A stretch of 64,000 nucleotides of DNA from Pedobacter hiemivivus (GCF_004331685.1 NZ_SJSM01000003.1:62001-126000); one strand, 5' to 3'; shown: positions 16,467-25,882, counted from the stretch's first letter. Numbers and translations: made by a program. Notes: generated from the sequence alone by a model not told the origin.

Positions 16467-18535
16467 TAGTTTATTGTTTTTAGCAAACGATCCAGTTGTT
16501 GTTTTACGACTTCTGGCGTATAAGCTTTTAATACATTTATTGAATTATTTCTGATCTCAGTCCATAATTCAGGGGAACTGTAAAGCTGCATAATTTTCTC
16601 AGCAAAAGCGATGGTGTCGTTTGCTACTATAACATCATGTCCATCCGTTAGCCCTATCCCTTCGACTCCAATGTTAGTAGAAACTATAGGGAGCCCAAAT
16701 TCAAGACTCTGGCCGATTTTACCTTTCATGCCGGCCCCGAACCGCAGAGGAGCAACAAATATCCTGTTGTTGTTAAAATAAGACGAGACATCGTGTATAT
16801 AACCAGGAACAATTACGCGGGCGCTTTGTAATGCCAGGACCTCTTTGGTTGGACTGCTCCCCAGCAATGTTAAAGTGATTGATGGATCTTGCTCCCAAAT
16901 TATAGGCATAATTTCCTTTACAAGCCATTCTGCGGCATCAATGTTAGGTTTGTGAAGGTATCCTCCAATAAAGAGTAATCCGTTGCGTGTTGAGAAAGAT
17001 TTTGCCTCTTCAGGTGTAGTCTTCATTTCGTGTATGTTTGGAATTACAGCAACATTGTTGATCTGTTCCTTTTGAAGGATTATTTGCTCATCATTTGTAA
17101 TGGCAATGGTAAGATCTGCGTGTTTTGCAATATCAAGTTCTACCAGTTTTATTGCATTAGCTGATTGAATAAGGTTGTCATCTTTTGATAGTTCTCCTTC
17201 ACGTTGTAATCGTAAGAAATGGAGATCTATAGTGTCGTAGATCCAGCGTAAATCTTTCTTCTTTTCGAACAGAAATTTAAACTGTTCATTGTTATGAGGC
17301 TTACATAGCCAGACCATATCTATACGATGTAGTCTGGTCATTAAGATTTGAATCATTCCTTTTCGGTTGGGAAATCGATATAATACTTCGAAGCCTTCTA
17401 GGACCATTTGTTCAAAATAATGGGCTTTCTTTTCCCCGTTGGCGGGTAAAAACATGACATGATAGCCCAAAGCTTTTACAAGTTGCATGATTTTGAATAT
17501 TCTATTGGAACCGGAATCCTGATCGGGTGTTGGGATTATATCATCAATAAAGAGAATGGTTTTATAATGCGGTTCTTTATTTAATGTTATATGTTCCAAA
17601 CTGTCTTTTTTTAAGATTAAGTCATTGAAACAAATCGCTTCTGATAGGGGTTGGTATATAGCAGGTATATTATTGGTTAAATTCAATGTAGAAAAATAGT
17701 CCTTGCGAATAATCAGATTATTGAACCTACATATTGTTACCTCTTGTTGATAATTGAAGTCGGGATGATTTGGGTCTTCGAAAAATTCCTGGTCTCCAGC
17801 CGAAAGAAGGAGGCCATTTTTGGATACTAGTTTACCTCCAGCACAATTGATGGCTTTATTTTTTAAAGTCTCAATTAGAAACGCTATGCTTTTTCTTTTT
17901 ATCTGTGTATCACTTGAAAGTAGGTAGATAAGATCTCCTTTAGTTGTAACGGCGGGTAGTGCTACATCTTGCAAACTAATGCCTTTCACATTATCCTTGA
18001 GAAAGGATTTGATATCAGAATCATTTGTTCTGTTGATTACAATAACTTCATAAGGATGTTGATCAGAAATATTATCCTGTAATGATTGTAAGCAGTTATA
18101 AAGGTAATCCAGTCGGGTGACGTTGTTGATTATAACGCTTACAGAGGGCTTTTCAAAGCTCTTGAAGGTAATATGTTTAGATGAAACGGTTTTACTGCCT
18201 AATAACGGTAAAGTTTCTTCCTCAACGAAATATCTGTAGCCAAATAGTGTTGAAATTAAATCTCTTAGCTTTATATATAGTGCAGGATTTTTATCTCTGG
18301 AAAAAAATGGGGATGAATTACAGGAAATTATACTGTAAAAGTTTTTGTATGCCGTTTTTTTAATCGTGATAATTGAGGAAAGTACCAGTAGAATGCGTAA
18401 TAAATAATCTTTCCAGAATAAGGGGTGTAAAGCATACAGTACTGATCCTCCATTGGCTATTTGGGAGCTGTATTTTTTAATGATCCTAAAGGATACCTTA
18501 TAATTGTATTTATCTATCCAGCGATGAACTTTCAT
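16466..18535 (-). CDS. Two-domain glycosyltransferase: degenerate GT2-like plus GT4
   Basis: The protein has 689 residues in two parts. Residues about 125-310 look like a GT2 fold (VSVIINNVTRLDYLYNCLQS), but the metal-binding DxD position reads SSDTQ, so that half may be inactive or only structural. Residues about 325-689 form a GT-B/GT4 domain: TILFIDDIIPTPDQDSGSNR, LLFIGGYLHKPNIDAAEWLV and FVAPLRFGAGMKGKIGQSLE. Such fusions occur in surface-polysaccharide loci. The N-terminal 120 residues contain one hydrophobic segment and match nothing I recognise. It is coupled to the following GT2 gene by TAATG. Confidence 0.82.
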   Translation of the reverse strand: MKVHRWIDKYNYKVSFRIIKKYSSQIANGGSVLYALHPLFWKDYLLRILLVLSSIITIKKTAYKNFYSIISCNSSPFFSRDKNPALYIKLRDLISTLFGYRYFVEEETLPLLGSKTVSSKHITFKSFEKPSVSVIINNVTRLDYLYNCLQSLQDNISDQHPYEVIVINRTNDSDIKSFLKDNVKGISLQDVALPAVTTKGDLIYLLSSDTQIKRKSIAFLIETLKNKAINCAGGKLVSKNGLLLSAGDQEFFEDPNHPDFNYQQEVTICRFNNLIIRKDYFSTLNLTNNIPAIYQPLSEAICFNDLILKKDSLEHITLNKEPHYKTILFIDDIIPTPDQDSGSNRIFKIMQLVKALGYHVMFLPANGEKKAHYFEQMVLEGFEVLYRFPNRKGMIQILMTRLHRIDMVWLCKPHNNEQFKFLFEKKKDLRWIYDTIDLHFLRLQREGELSKDDNLIQSANAIKLVELDIAKHADLTIAITNDEQIILQKEQINNVAVIPNIHEMKTTPEEAKSFSTRNGLLFIGGYLHKPNIDAAEWLVKEIMPIIWEQDPSITLTLLGSSPTKEVLALQSARVIVPGYIHDVSSYFNNNRIFVAPLRFGAGMKGKIGQSLEFGLPIVSTNIGVEGIGLTDGHDVIVANDTIAFAEKIMQLYSSPELWTEIRNNSINVLKAYTPEVVKQQLDRLLKTIN

Positions 18536-18560
18536 ATATTTAATTGCAATGAGCGCTAGA

Positions 18561-19466
18561 TTAATAGCCTTTTGAAAATTTTATGGCAAAATTTAGTTTG
18601 CTCAGGCCTTTACGTTTTTTTAGATCAGGGAAGAAGCATTCATAATATTTATAAATGTTCTGGATCAGGTAAAGGCTATATTTTTTTTTACTGTAGGCAG
18701 TATGTATTTTGCCAATCAATTTTCTGTCTTCTTCTTTTAAATTCTTATAGACCCCTAAGATAGCCAGATTTATACTAATCTCTTTAAACCTGTCGGATTT
18801 TGGGCTTGGTTTAGTTTGATTCTTTTCTTTGTACAATACTGAGGTGCTATGGATCCGATGAAGCGTAAGGCATTCATTTAAGTAGGTAATTTTATTATGG
18901 TAAAGGGCTACAAATCCCATCCACCAATCGTAATAGCCATTGGACGGAATAGGAAGGATATAATCTAATAAATCTCTTGAAAAAAGGATCGTATGCCCAG
19001 TAAAAATATTATAAAAGAGGACGCTTTTAAAAGAGCGGTCTTTCAATTCGAAATTTGGCGCTAACATTTGTCGACCCAGCATATTTTCTTCTTCATCTAC
19101 CCATTCTGAATTGGAAAAGATCAACCATTTATCTCCAATATGGTCAATAAGACGCTGTAATTTATCTTTTAACCATATATCATCCTGATCACTAATGGCA
19201 ATGTAAGCTCCGGCAGAGAGCGTGATCGCTTTTTCAAAATTTTTATTAAAGCCAAGGTTTTCTGAGTTCCTGTATGGTTTTATCTGAGGATATTGACTAG
19301 CAAGTTGCGCTATAATTTCGAAAGTATGATCCGTGGAGCAATCATCAACAACGATAAGCTCTATGTTTTTATAGGTTTGATTTAGGATACTCATGATCTG
19401 CTTCTCCAAGAATCGGGACCCATTATAGGTACAAAGGGCAATAGAAATTAAAGGTGCAGTATTCAT
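18561..19466 (-). CDS. Glycosyltransferase family 2
   Basis: This GT2 enzyme begins MNTAPLISIALCTYNGSRFLEKQI and has VVDDCSTDHTF and ISDQDDIWLKDKL, the latter with the metal-binding acidic residues. The frame extends upstream to 19517, but that start would overlap the preceding gene by 50 nt. I chose the ATG at 19466, one base after the preceding stop, giving 301 residues. Late sequence (HRIHSTSVLY) is typical of rhamnosyl-like GT2 proteins, though the donor is not certain. Confidence 0.88.
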   Translation of the reverse strand: MNTAPLISIALCTYNGSRFLEKQIMSILNQTYKNIELIVVDDCSTDHTFEIIAQLASQYPQIKPYRNSENLGFNKNFEKAITLSAGAYIAISDQDDIWLKDKLQRLIDHIGDKWLIFSNSEWVDEEENMLGRQMLAPNFELKDRSFKSVLFYNIFTGHTILFSRDLLDYILPIPSNGYYDWWMGFVALYHNKITYLNECLTLHRIHSTSVLYKEKNQTKPSPKSDRFKEISINLAILGVYKNLKEEDRKLIGKIHTAYSKKKYSLYLIQNIYKYYECFFPDLKKRKGLSKLNFAIKFSKGY

Positions 19467-19467
19467 C

Positions 19468-20487
19468 TTATGAAGAGGCATTTGTTTTAATAAAAACCTT
19501 TTGAACAGCTTCTGCAAACTGTTTTTCTTCCATATAAAGATTCTTCCGGTAATTACTAAAGCTTTTTATTTCCTCCTCATAATTAGAAAGACAAAGAGCG
19601 ATAGTCTCTAGAATTGCAGGGATATTTTCGTCTGTTTTGTCAAAACGATACTTTTCAGGAATTGGCATATCCTCACTAAAGGCTGCTGAACCTTCTTTTC
19701 CAATGATCATGCAGCACTTCATGATGCAGGCCTCCCTAGGCATTCTTTCCTTGCCTGGATGATAGCCAAAATCAACATATAATTTTGCTTTATTCATCAT
19801 TTGAGCCACCTGTTCTGGAGTAAGGTTAATTAGCGGAATCCATTTGTACGTTGGAGTGAGCACAATTATTTTGTCTAAATAGGCTCCATTTTTTACGGGA
19901 TTATAGATAATAATATCTTCTTTAATCACGTCGTCATCAACCTTTTTAAAGAATTCAGGACTCATATAGTCTGAAATTTGTCCAATAGGTGTTATATCAG
20001 CTTTTTTAAGGTGTTGCATGGAAAAGAAGGAATGGCCAATGTTAGCTACATTCAATTCTTTAATCTTTGAGAGTGTCGCAAATTGAATGGGATTATATAG
20101 CTTTCTTAACCAATAGGATGGTTTTCGTTTAGCTCGCCTCATTTTCGGCTCTAGCTGACGATAGTAATTTGTAACACTTAACCACCAGATTACTTTAGTC
20201 ATCAAGCCGAATTTCTCTTCGAAAATGTGTTCAGGTGAGGTTTCCGGGAGAATAAGAATGTTTTCTTTGATATTGATTACATCAGTAGCATAGGGTACAT
20301 GATAATCTGCATAGAATTTATGTACAGGATCGACTCCTTTAGCAGGAAAAGGGTAATAATACATAAATGCCTGTATTCCCATTTTATTTAGCTGATGTCC
20401 AAGTTGATGTAAGGCCTCTGGCCCACCCGTTGCAAAATTAGGCGCACATAATATATATACCTTAGTATCCTGATTAACTTTAAGCAT
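19468..20487 (-). CDS. GT-B-like glycosyltransferase
   Basis: The 339-residue protein begins with KVYILCAPNFATGGPEALHQL, a pattern shared by capsular or teichoic-type GT-B transferases. Later it has LYVDFGYHPGKERMPREACI near residue 235, a donor-binding-like segment. It lacks the fully canonical GT4 EGFGLPILE motif, so the family assignment is tentative. It overlaps the upstream gene by 8 nt and runs straight into the next GT2, so it is part of the same operon. A sugar transfer on the cytoplasmic side is inferred. Confidence 0.68.
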   Translation of the reverse strand: MLKVNQDTKVYILCAPNFATGGPEALHQLGHQLNKMGIQAFMYYYPFPAKGVDPVHKFYADYHVPYATDVINIKENILILPETSPEHIFEEKFGLMTKVIWWLSVTNYYRQLEPKMRRAKRKPSYWLRKLYNPIQFATLSKIKELNVANIGHSFFSMQHLKKADITPIGQISDYMSPEFFKKVDDDVIKEDIIIYNPVKNGAYLDKIIVLTPTYKWIPLINLTPEQVAQMMNKAKLYVDFGYHPGKERMPREACIMKCCMIIGKEGSAAFSEDMPIPEKYRFDKTDENIPAILETIALCLSNYEEEIKSFSNYRKNLYMEEKQFAEAVQKVFIKTNASS

Positions 20488-21316
20488 TGTTGTGTTCAGT
20501 TTTTAAAACGTATCGCTTTTTTCTTTTAAATATTTTTAAATATTGCCTGACTATGAATTTTATAGGTTGCATATTGTATAAATATAAAGTAAACCAATTT
20601 CCTGATACGTAGAATCTTGTAATAGTGGTTGACATGAACCTTCCTCGAAGTGCATATTTGTACTTTTTAAGTAAAGCTTTCTTTAAGTCGTAAAAGCTTT
20701 TATCCGCATTCCCATTACTTTTATGAGTGAGATTGAAATCAATTACATAAGCGTTAAAACCTAGAATATCAGCAATGAGGCATAAATCTGTTCCATATAA
20801 ATGAAATCCCGATAAATTGCGTGAAAGCGCAAGATTCGCACTTTTTTTTACTACTATAAAGTTTTCATCTACAGTTTTTGTGCGGAGTGGCAATCTATCT
20901 TCCGTAATTCGATTACCACATACTTGAGTAATGTTAGTAGCTATCCATTTTAAATTGACTCCGCCGGCATTACCTAGGATTGCCCAATCTTTATCCGCCT
21001 TTTCAATATCATCAATGTTGAGCAAAAGATGCTGAATGTCATGATCATGAATGATAATATCTTGATGACATAGTATGATGTATTTACCCTTGGCCTCCTG
21101 TAAGAATTTATTTAATCCCTTATAGGCATCTAGTGTACAGGTTTCGGTATTGTCGATATATAAAAACTCACAAAGACCCGGTTTAAATCCCTTTTCGTAG
21201 AAGGAATTCAGCATTTCCTGGTATTCGGTTTTTTTTGTTACAAGCGTACAAATTGAAAATTCAAAGGGATAGGAGTCTTCTGCAAATAGCTTTGTGCTTT
21301 CTATGTCGTTTTTCAT
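20480..21316 (-). CDS. GT2-like protein (Glyco_tranf_2_5 type)
   Basis: The protein has 278 residues. The GT-A fold is suggested by FSICTLVTKKTEYQEM, FLYIDNTETCTLDAYKGLN and YIILCHQDIIIHDHD near residue 98, the last with acidic metal-binding candidates. GFHLYGTDLCLIADILG near 168 resembles the later GT2 block. The C-terminus is basic. It lies immediately downstream of the ABC exporter gene (9-nt gap) and overlaps the next gene by 8 nt. The family is only moderately clear because the usual N-terminal GT2 signature is loose. Confidence 0.7.
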   Translation of the reverse strand: MKNDIESTKLFAEDSYPFEFSICTLVTKKTEYQEMLNSFYEKGFKPGLCEFLYIDNTETCTLDAYKGLNKFLQEAKGKYIILCHQDIIIHDHDIQHLLLNIDDIEKADKDWAILGNAGGVNLKWIATNITQVCGNRITEDRLPLRTKTVDENFIVVKKSANLALSRNLSGFHLYGTDLCLIADILGFNAYVIDFNLTHKSNGNADKSFYDLKKALLKKYKYALRGRFMSTTITRFYVSGNWFTLYLYNMQPIKFIVRQYLKIFKRKKRYVLKTEHNNA

Positions 21317-21325
21317 CTAGGATAA

Positions 21326-23152
21326 TTAATTAATAAACGTTTGCATATCAATTAGACGTTTATACAGTCCGTCATTAGCCATTAGCTCCTGATGACTTCC
21401 TGTTTCCAGTACTTTTCCTTGGTCTATAACTACAATTTGATCTGCATGTTGGATGGTACTTAGGCGGTGCGCAATCACAATAGATGTTCGGTTCTTCATC
21501 AAGTTGTTTAAAGCTTCCTGTACTAGTTTTTCTGATTCTGTATCAAGTGCTGAAGTTGCCTCATCTAAGAGCATAATTGGGGGGTTGGCCAATACTGCTC
21601 TTGCAATACAGATTCGCTGTCTTTGCCCACCAGACAAACGGTTGCCCCTATCACCGACGAAAGTTTGATAACCTTGTTCTGTATTTAATATAAACTCATG
21701 AGCGTTAGCAATTTTTGCTGCAGTAATTACCTCTTCTTCTGTTGCGTCGGGTTTTGCGAATGCAATGTTGTTGAAGATGCTATCATTAAATAATATAGAT
21801 TCTTGGTTTACGGTACCCATTTGAGCACGTATACTTTCGATGGTTAAATCTCTGTAATCATGGCCATCAATTTTGATGCTTCCGGATTTTGGATCATGAA
21901 AACGCGGAATTAGATCCATTAGTGTACTTTTACCACCTCCTGAAGGCCCCACCAAAGCTATGGTTTTTCCTTTTGGAATGTTGAGGTGAATGTTTTTTAA
22001 TACTTCTTTTGTGCCATAACTAAATGATACGTTTTCAAAAGTTAAAGCCTGGTTAAAGCCATTTAGAGCTTGTGCACCTGGTTTATTTACCATCTCCGGC
22101 TTGGTGTCAATAAGTTCTAAAACACGTTCTCCTGCTGCAATACCTGAATGTATTCCGCTAAAAGCATCAGTTAAGGCTTTTGCAGGACGCATTACTTGTG
22201 AAAAAATTGCAATATAGGAGATAAATTGCCCTACGGAAAGTGCATTCGGCTGCTTGCTCATCGTAAGTGACCCACCATACCAAACAATAAATGCAACCAT
22301 TAGAACACCAAGAAATTCAGATACGGGCGATCCTAACTGTTGTCTCCTTACCATTTTTCTATTTAGGTTGGAATAGAAAACATTCTCATTATGGAATTTA
22401 TCTTTTATCCTTTGTGTTGCATTAAAGGCCTTAATGATTTTGATAGCACCAAGTGCTTCGTCTAAAAACCCAATCATCTTAGCAAAAGATTCGTGTGATT
22501 CTTTAGCTTGTTGTTTTAATCTTTTTACAATTTTACTAATGATGAAAGCCGATAGGGGGATTACCATTAAAGAAAATAGGGTTAGCTTTACAGATATCAT
22601 TAATAAAGCAATGATGTAGAAAATAAGGGTTACAGGCTCTTTAAATACTACCTGTAGGGTGTTAGTAACCGTAAATTGTACAACTTGCACATCCGAAGAA
22701 ACTTTTGAAATTATATCTCCTTTACGTTCGTTGTTAAAGTATCCTACGTGAAGGTTCATTACATTGTTAAATACCGTTTTGCGGAGATTTAAAAGGGTAT
22801 GCACTCTTAAGTCCTCCATAGTTCTCTGAGAAAAATATTTGAAGATATTGGAAAGCAAAACGGAAGTGATAATAATAATACAGATATATGTTAATGTTTT
22901 TTCTGGACCATAAATAGCCAGAGAATGATCAACAAATTCCTGAAATTTTGCCATGACGTTAAAGTTCGAAACTGGAGTATCAGTTGGAATGGGCTTAGGC
23001 TTGTCGTCTGACATCATTACCCCAAATAGAGGAGCTAGCAAGGTGAGGTTTAATACCCCAAAAAGCACTGCAAGCAAGGTCGTGATGATATATGGTATTG
23101 CAAATTTTTCAATAGGTTTTGCAAATGATAATAATCTGAAATAGGTTTTCAT
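21326..23152 (-). CDS. MsbA/PglK-like ABC exporter (fused permease and ATPase)
   Basis: The protein has 608 residues: an ABC transmembrane domain with six segments (about 15-330) and a nucleotide-binding domain (about 360-600). Walker A GPSGGGKST lies near 400, signature LSGGQRQR near 505 and Walker B IMLLDEATSALD after it, followed by the switch histidine in IVIAHRLS. Half-size exporters of this type flip lipid A or lipid-linked oligosaccharides. In a locus with no Wzx, it is the best candidate for moving the finished glycan across the inner membrane. It has its own -7 box just upstream. Confidence 0.9.
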   Translation of the reverse strand: MKTYFRLLSFAKPIEKFAIPYIITTLLAVLFGVLNLTLLAPLFGVMMSDDKPKPIPTDTPVSNFNVMAKFQEFVDHSLAIYGPEKTLTYICIIIITSVLLSNIFKYFSQRTMEDLRVHTLLNLRKTVFNNVMNLHVGYFNNERKGDIISKVSSDVQVVQFTVTNTLQVVFKEPVTLIFYIIALLMISVKLTLFSLMVIPLSAFIISKIVKRLKQQAKESHESFAKMIGFLDEALGAIKIIKAFNATQRIKDKFHNENVFYSNLNRKMVRRQQLGSPVSEFLGVLMVAFIVWYGGSLTMSKQPNALSVGQFISYIAIFSQVMRPAKALTDAFSGIHSGIAAGERVLELIDTKPEMVNKPGAQALNGFNQALTFENVSFSYGTKEVLKNIHLNIPKGKTIALVGPSGGGKSTLMDLIPRFHDPKSGSIKIDGHDYRDLTIESIRAQMGTVNQESILFNDSIFNNIAFAKPDATEEEVITAAKIANAHEFILNTEQGYQTFVGDRGNRLSGGQRQRICIARAVLANPPIMLLDEATSALDTESEKLVQEALNNLMKNRTSIVIAHRLSTIQHADQIVVIDQGKVLETGSHQELMANDGLYKRLIDMQTFIN

Positions 23153-23169
23153 TTATAAAAATTAGGCTG

Positions 23170-23177
23170 CAAAGTTA
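23170..23177 (-). promoter_or_regulatory. -7 box before the ABC exporter gene
   Basis: On the minus strand this reads TAACTTTG, matching TAnnTTTG. It is 17 nt from the ATG at 23152, predicting a leader of about 11 nt and an internal promoter within the glycan operon. Confidence 0.5.
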
Positions 23178-23203
23178 CGTTTTCTATAATAAAAGGTAAG
23201 TTG

Positions 23204-24193
23204 TTACAGGAATACTACATTCTTGTTAGAAATGGAAGTGTTAATTTTATCGATGATATCCTGCACATCAAGTTGAGAATCGTATTTTTTCTTGAGGGAT
23301 AGAATGTTACTTCTGGAAGTTTTTATCTGAGGGATATGCTGTAGGTACTCCTTGTAGCTTGTCAGCATCCATGATTTTCCGAGGATAAGCTTAGGTAATA
23401 CTTCCAAAAGGAACAAATAAGGCGGCCATATCCATCCCCTAAATCCATTTAAGTGGATTTTATGAAATATAAACCTGTTCCGGTAATAGATCTTTTTTAT
23501 AAAATCTGATTTGATCTGAGTTTTTGTACTTCCGCTAACCTGATGGAAACATACGGATTGGTGTTCATAATAACATTTCCAACCCACAAGCCATGCTCTT
23601 AAACATAGATCCGAGTCTTCGGAAGAGAAAGGTGAGTAGATTTCATCAAAACCATTCAGCTCTTTAAGTTTTTTTGTGTCAACTAAAGCATTTGCTCCGG
23701 AAAGATAGGCGGTATAGGTACTTTGCTCGTTAGGATCCGTTGAATAATAAAACCTGTTTGCTTTAAGTCGGCAACCCTTGCGAAATAAAATTCGGGCTGC
23801 ATCTTCTATTTTGCTACCGTCAGCGCTCATAATTCGCCCCATAACTCCGAAGGTATCCTCATGTTGAAAGTACTTCCATTGTTTTTCAAAGTAATCTTCA
23901 GTAAGTCTCACATCTGAATTTAAGAGAAATGTGAGGTCATATTGTGCTGCTTTTATGCCCTGATTGCAGGTATATGAGAAACCGCGATTCTTATCATTTA
24001 TAAGCAGATGTATCTGAGGATAATGTTGTTTTATAAAATCTATGCTTTGGTCTTTTGAGCCATCATCGATGACAATGATCTCGAAGGGGACCTCTGCTTT
24101 TTCGACCGCCTGAAGCACTGATGGTAAATAGGCTTCCAGTAAGTGCTGGCCATTATAGTTTGGGATAATGATAGAAAGACTTTTCTTCATCAT
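23204..24193 (-). CDS. Glycosyltransferase family 2
   Basis: The 329-residue GT2 protein has SIIIPNYNGQHLLEAYLPSV, IVIDDGSKDQSI and LTFLLNSDVRLTEDYFEKQW, where NSD supplies the metal-binding aspartate. The later block SSEDSDLCLRAWLVGWKCYYE is typical of rhamnosyl or galactofuranosyl-like GT2 enzymes. Only two bases separate it from the upstream GT gene. The C-terminus has a hydrophobic, Trp-rich stretch near 250 that may contact the membrane. Confidence 0.92.
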   Translation of the reverse strand: MMKKSLSIIIPNYNGQHLLEAYLPSVLQAVEKAEVPFEIIVIDDGSKDQSIDFIKQHYPQIHLLINDKNRGFSYTCNQGIKAAQYDLTFLLNSDVRLTEDYFEKQWKYFQHEDTFGVMGRIMSADGSKIEDAARILFRKGCRLKANRFYYSTDPNEQSTYTAYLSGANALVDTKKLKELNGFDEIYSPFSSEDSDLCLRAWLVGWKCYYEHQSVCFHQVSGSTKTQIKSDFIKKIYYRNRFIFHKIHLNGFRGWIWPPYLFLLEVLPKLILGKSWMLTSYKEYLQHIPQIKTSRSNILSLKKKYDSQLDVQDIIDKINTSISNKNVVFL

Positions 24194-24195
24194 GA

Positions 24196-25074
24196 TTATT
24201 TAATAATTTTATAATTACGGTATTCAAACAGCCTGACTCCCGTTAGGTCTTCTATTTTTTGTAATATTCGTCTTTTAAGGCTCATTTTAGGAGTTCTTTT
24301 AGTCAGATCTTCATCAAATGTCCAGTTGGTGGCTGCTATTCTGTTTTGAATTACTTTGGGGTGGGTGCCTTCAAATCTAACCAGGCGATCCGCGTTTCTC
24401 ATATCGAAAGCTTCCTGAACGGGATAGTTTTGCTCCACCCAATCTTGAGTTTGATAGAACTGATTGAAGTTTCTAACCTTTCCTTGTAAGGCCTTAGGTG
24501 TCTTTACCCAACCGTAATGATAGATATAGGCATCAATTAATTTGACCCTTAATTTTCTTTCATTGATCCTGAAACCTTGTGCATCTCTGTAAGAATGTAT
24601 CCCGGGCAAGTTTTTCAGCACGCGGATTTCTCTTCGATACCAACGTCGTGACTCGGCATAATAATCATAAGAGCCATAGAAGTGTACGTACTTTAAAAGT
24701 AGCCCTTCTATTTGCGCATCATTCAGGCTGTTTTTCATCTCTTGTTTGATCACATCATGGTACTTTTCATGGATGCATTCATCACCTTGAATGTAAATCA
24801 TCCAATCCGTGTCGGGCGAAATCGCTTTTATGGCTTTATTTGTCTCCTCTGCAAATACCTGTCCCCCTTTTTGAAGGGAATCATCCCAAACCGTATCAAT
24901 TATTTTTATCTTATTCGGTGCAATTGATTTTATAAGTGCAGCTGTTTCGTCTGTTGAATTTCCTAAGGCAACAACAAATTCATCACATAGTGGTAAAATA
25001 GAACGAATGGCCTCCGCTACAGGGTAGTCGTTTGCGATTGCGTTTCTTATAAAGGTAAAGCCTGTTACTTTCAT
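24196..25074 (-). CDS. Glycosyltransferase family 2-like protein
   Basis: The protein has 292 residues. The start VTGFTFIRNAIANDYPVAEA is a variant GT2 opening, followed by FVVALGNSTDETAALIKS and DWMIYIQGDECIHEKYH, the last with acidic residues in the DxD position. Similar proteins in Bacteroidota glycan loci are annotated as GT2. The C-terminal half contains YRDAQGFRIN and a Trp-rich segment and has no other recognisable domain. Two -7 boxes lie just upstream, so it may start a transcription unit running to 14504. Confidence 0.82.
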   Translation of the reverse strand: MKVTGFTFIRNAIANDYPVAEAIRSILPLCDEFVVALGNSTDETAALIKSIAPNKIKIIDTVWDDSLQKGGQVFAEETNKAIKAISPDTDWMIYIQGDECIHEKYHDVIKQEMKNSLNDAQIEGLLLKYVHFYGSYDYYAESRRWYRREIRVLKNLPGIHSYRDAQGFRINERKLRVKLIDAYIYHYGWVKTPKALQGKVRNFNQFYQTQDWVEQNYPVQEAFDMRNADRLVRFEGTHPKVIQNRIAATNWTFDEDLTKRTPKMSLKRRILQKIEDLTGVRLFEYRNYKIIK

Positions 25075-25084
25075 TGGTGGTATT

Positions 25085-25107
25085 CAAAGGTATTTTTTGC
25101 AAATGTA
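25085..25107 (-). promoter_or_regulatory. Two -7 boxes before the GT2-like gene at 25074
   Basis: On the minus strand, TACCTTTG (25085-25092) and TACATTTG (25100-25107) both match TAnnTTTG. The first would give a leader of about 4 nt, the second about 18 nt. Which one is used cannot be told from sequence. Confidence 0.5.
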
Positions 25108-25136
25108 AGTTTTATTAAAACAGGATTAGCTTTGTG

Positions 25137-25793
25137 CTATTTGTTTACCTTAAGTACAGGCTGCGTTAATTGCTGTTTTTTCCAATGAGTACCTTTTTGA
25201 TATAGCAGTTTACTTAGTGGATATTTAAACTTAAAATGACCGTTGTAATCTATTCCAAGTTTACGGTAGGGGATGTTAGGGGTTTCCTTTAAGCATTGCT
25301 TTATAGCTTCTGAATAAACTGTTGGTCCGGTCATTTTATGTACATCATGAGGATATTTGTTATTCCTGATGTTGTCTGACATCAGTTCCATAGTTCTTTG
25401 TAGAAAGGGGTGATGAGCTTCAAAAACCAATGCCCATTGTACACATAAACCAGGATTTCGTTCATCAGAAATGATGGCAACATCATCCGACTGAATGAAA
25501 TCATTAAGACTTCCCTTTATAGAACTGTCTATATCCAGGTAGATACCTCCTTTTTTAAGCAATATTGCGTATCTGAAGAAATCTGCCTTTGCCGCACCAA
25601 TATTAAGTTGTTGATAAAGTTTTAAAGTTTCATCATCGTAGGCTTCCTTCAAAAAAGATTCAATTCTTTTATCGTCATAGAATTCATAGTTGTAATCCCG
25701 ATTTTTTCTTCTGAATCTTGAAATTTGCCATCTGGTAATTAATGGCAGTTTGTTGGACTTAAACGTTTGATAAATGATCTTGGGTATTGACAT
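25137..25793 (-). CDS. Glycosyltransferase family 32 (OCH1-like)
   Basis: The enzyme starts MSIPKIIYQTFKSNKLP, the hallmark opening of GT32 sugar transferases, and carries GGIYLDIDSSIKG with the DxD motif used to bind a metal and a nucleotide sugar. The frame extends to 25901, but that start would overlap meaB and lie upstream of a good minus-strand promoter at 25867-25874. I therefore use the ATG at 25793 (218 residues). It is the first gene of the minus-strand glycan operon. Confidence 0.86.
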   Translation of the reverse strand: MSIPKIIYQTFKSNKLPLITRWQISRFRRKNRDYNYEFYDDKRIESFLKEAYDDETLKLYQQLNIGAAKADFFRYAILLKKGGIYLDIDSSIKGSLNDFIQSDDVAIISDERNPGLCVQWALVFEAHHPFLQRTMELMSDNIRNNKYPHDVHKMTGPTVYSEAIKQCLKETPNIPYRKLGIDYNGHFKFKYPLSKLLYQKGTHWKKQQLTQPVLKVNK

Positions 25794-25866
25794 TGCTAAT
25801 GCTTGATCTAATGTGTTTGGAGTAGACCCTTTAAGGGAATATTGAATTAATTCTATTTCTTTGTAG

Positions 25867-25874
25867 CAAAGATA
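25867..25874 (-). promoter_or_regulatory. -7 box of the minus-strand glycan operon
   Basis: The minus strand reads TATCTTTG, a perfect TAnnTTTG. Transcription would start near 25860, with a leader of about 67 nt to the GT32 start. The box is part of the short palindrome CTTTGTAGCAAAG (25859-25871), whose other half faces meaB. Confidence 0.6.
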
Positions 25875-25882
25875 CTTTATTA

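Noticed and set aside
14504..25793. Glycan locus as a recent horizontal island with mobile elements
   Set aside because: Genes are AT-rich but I found no transposase, integrase, tRNA-flanked ends or direct repeats at the borders, so transfer cannot be claimed from the sequence alone.
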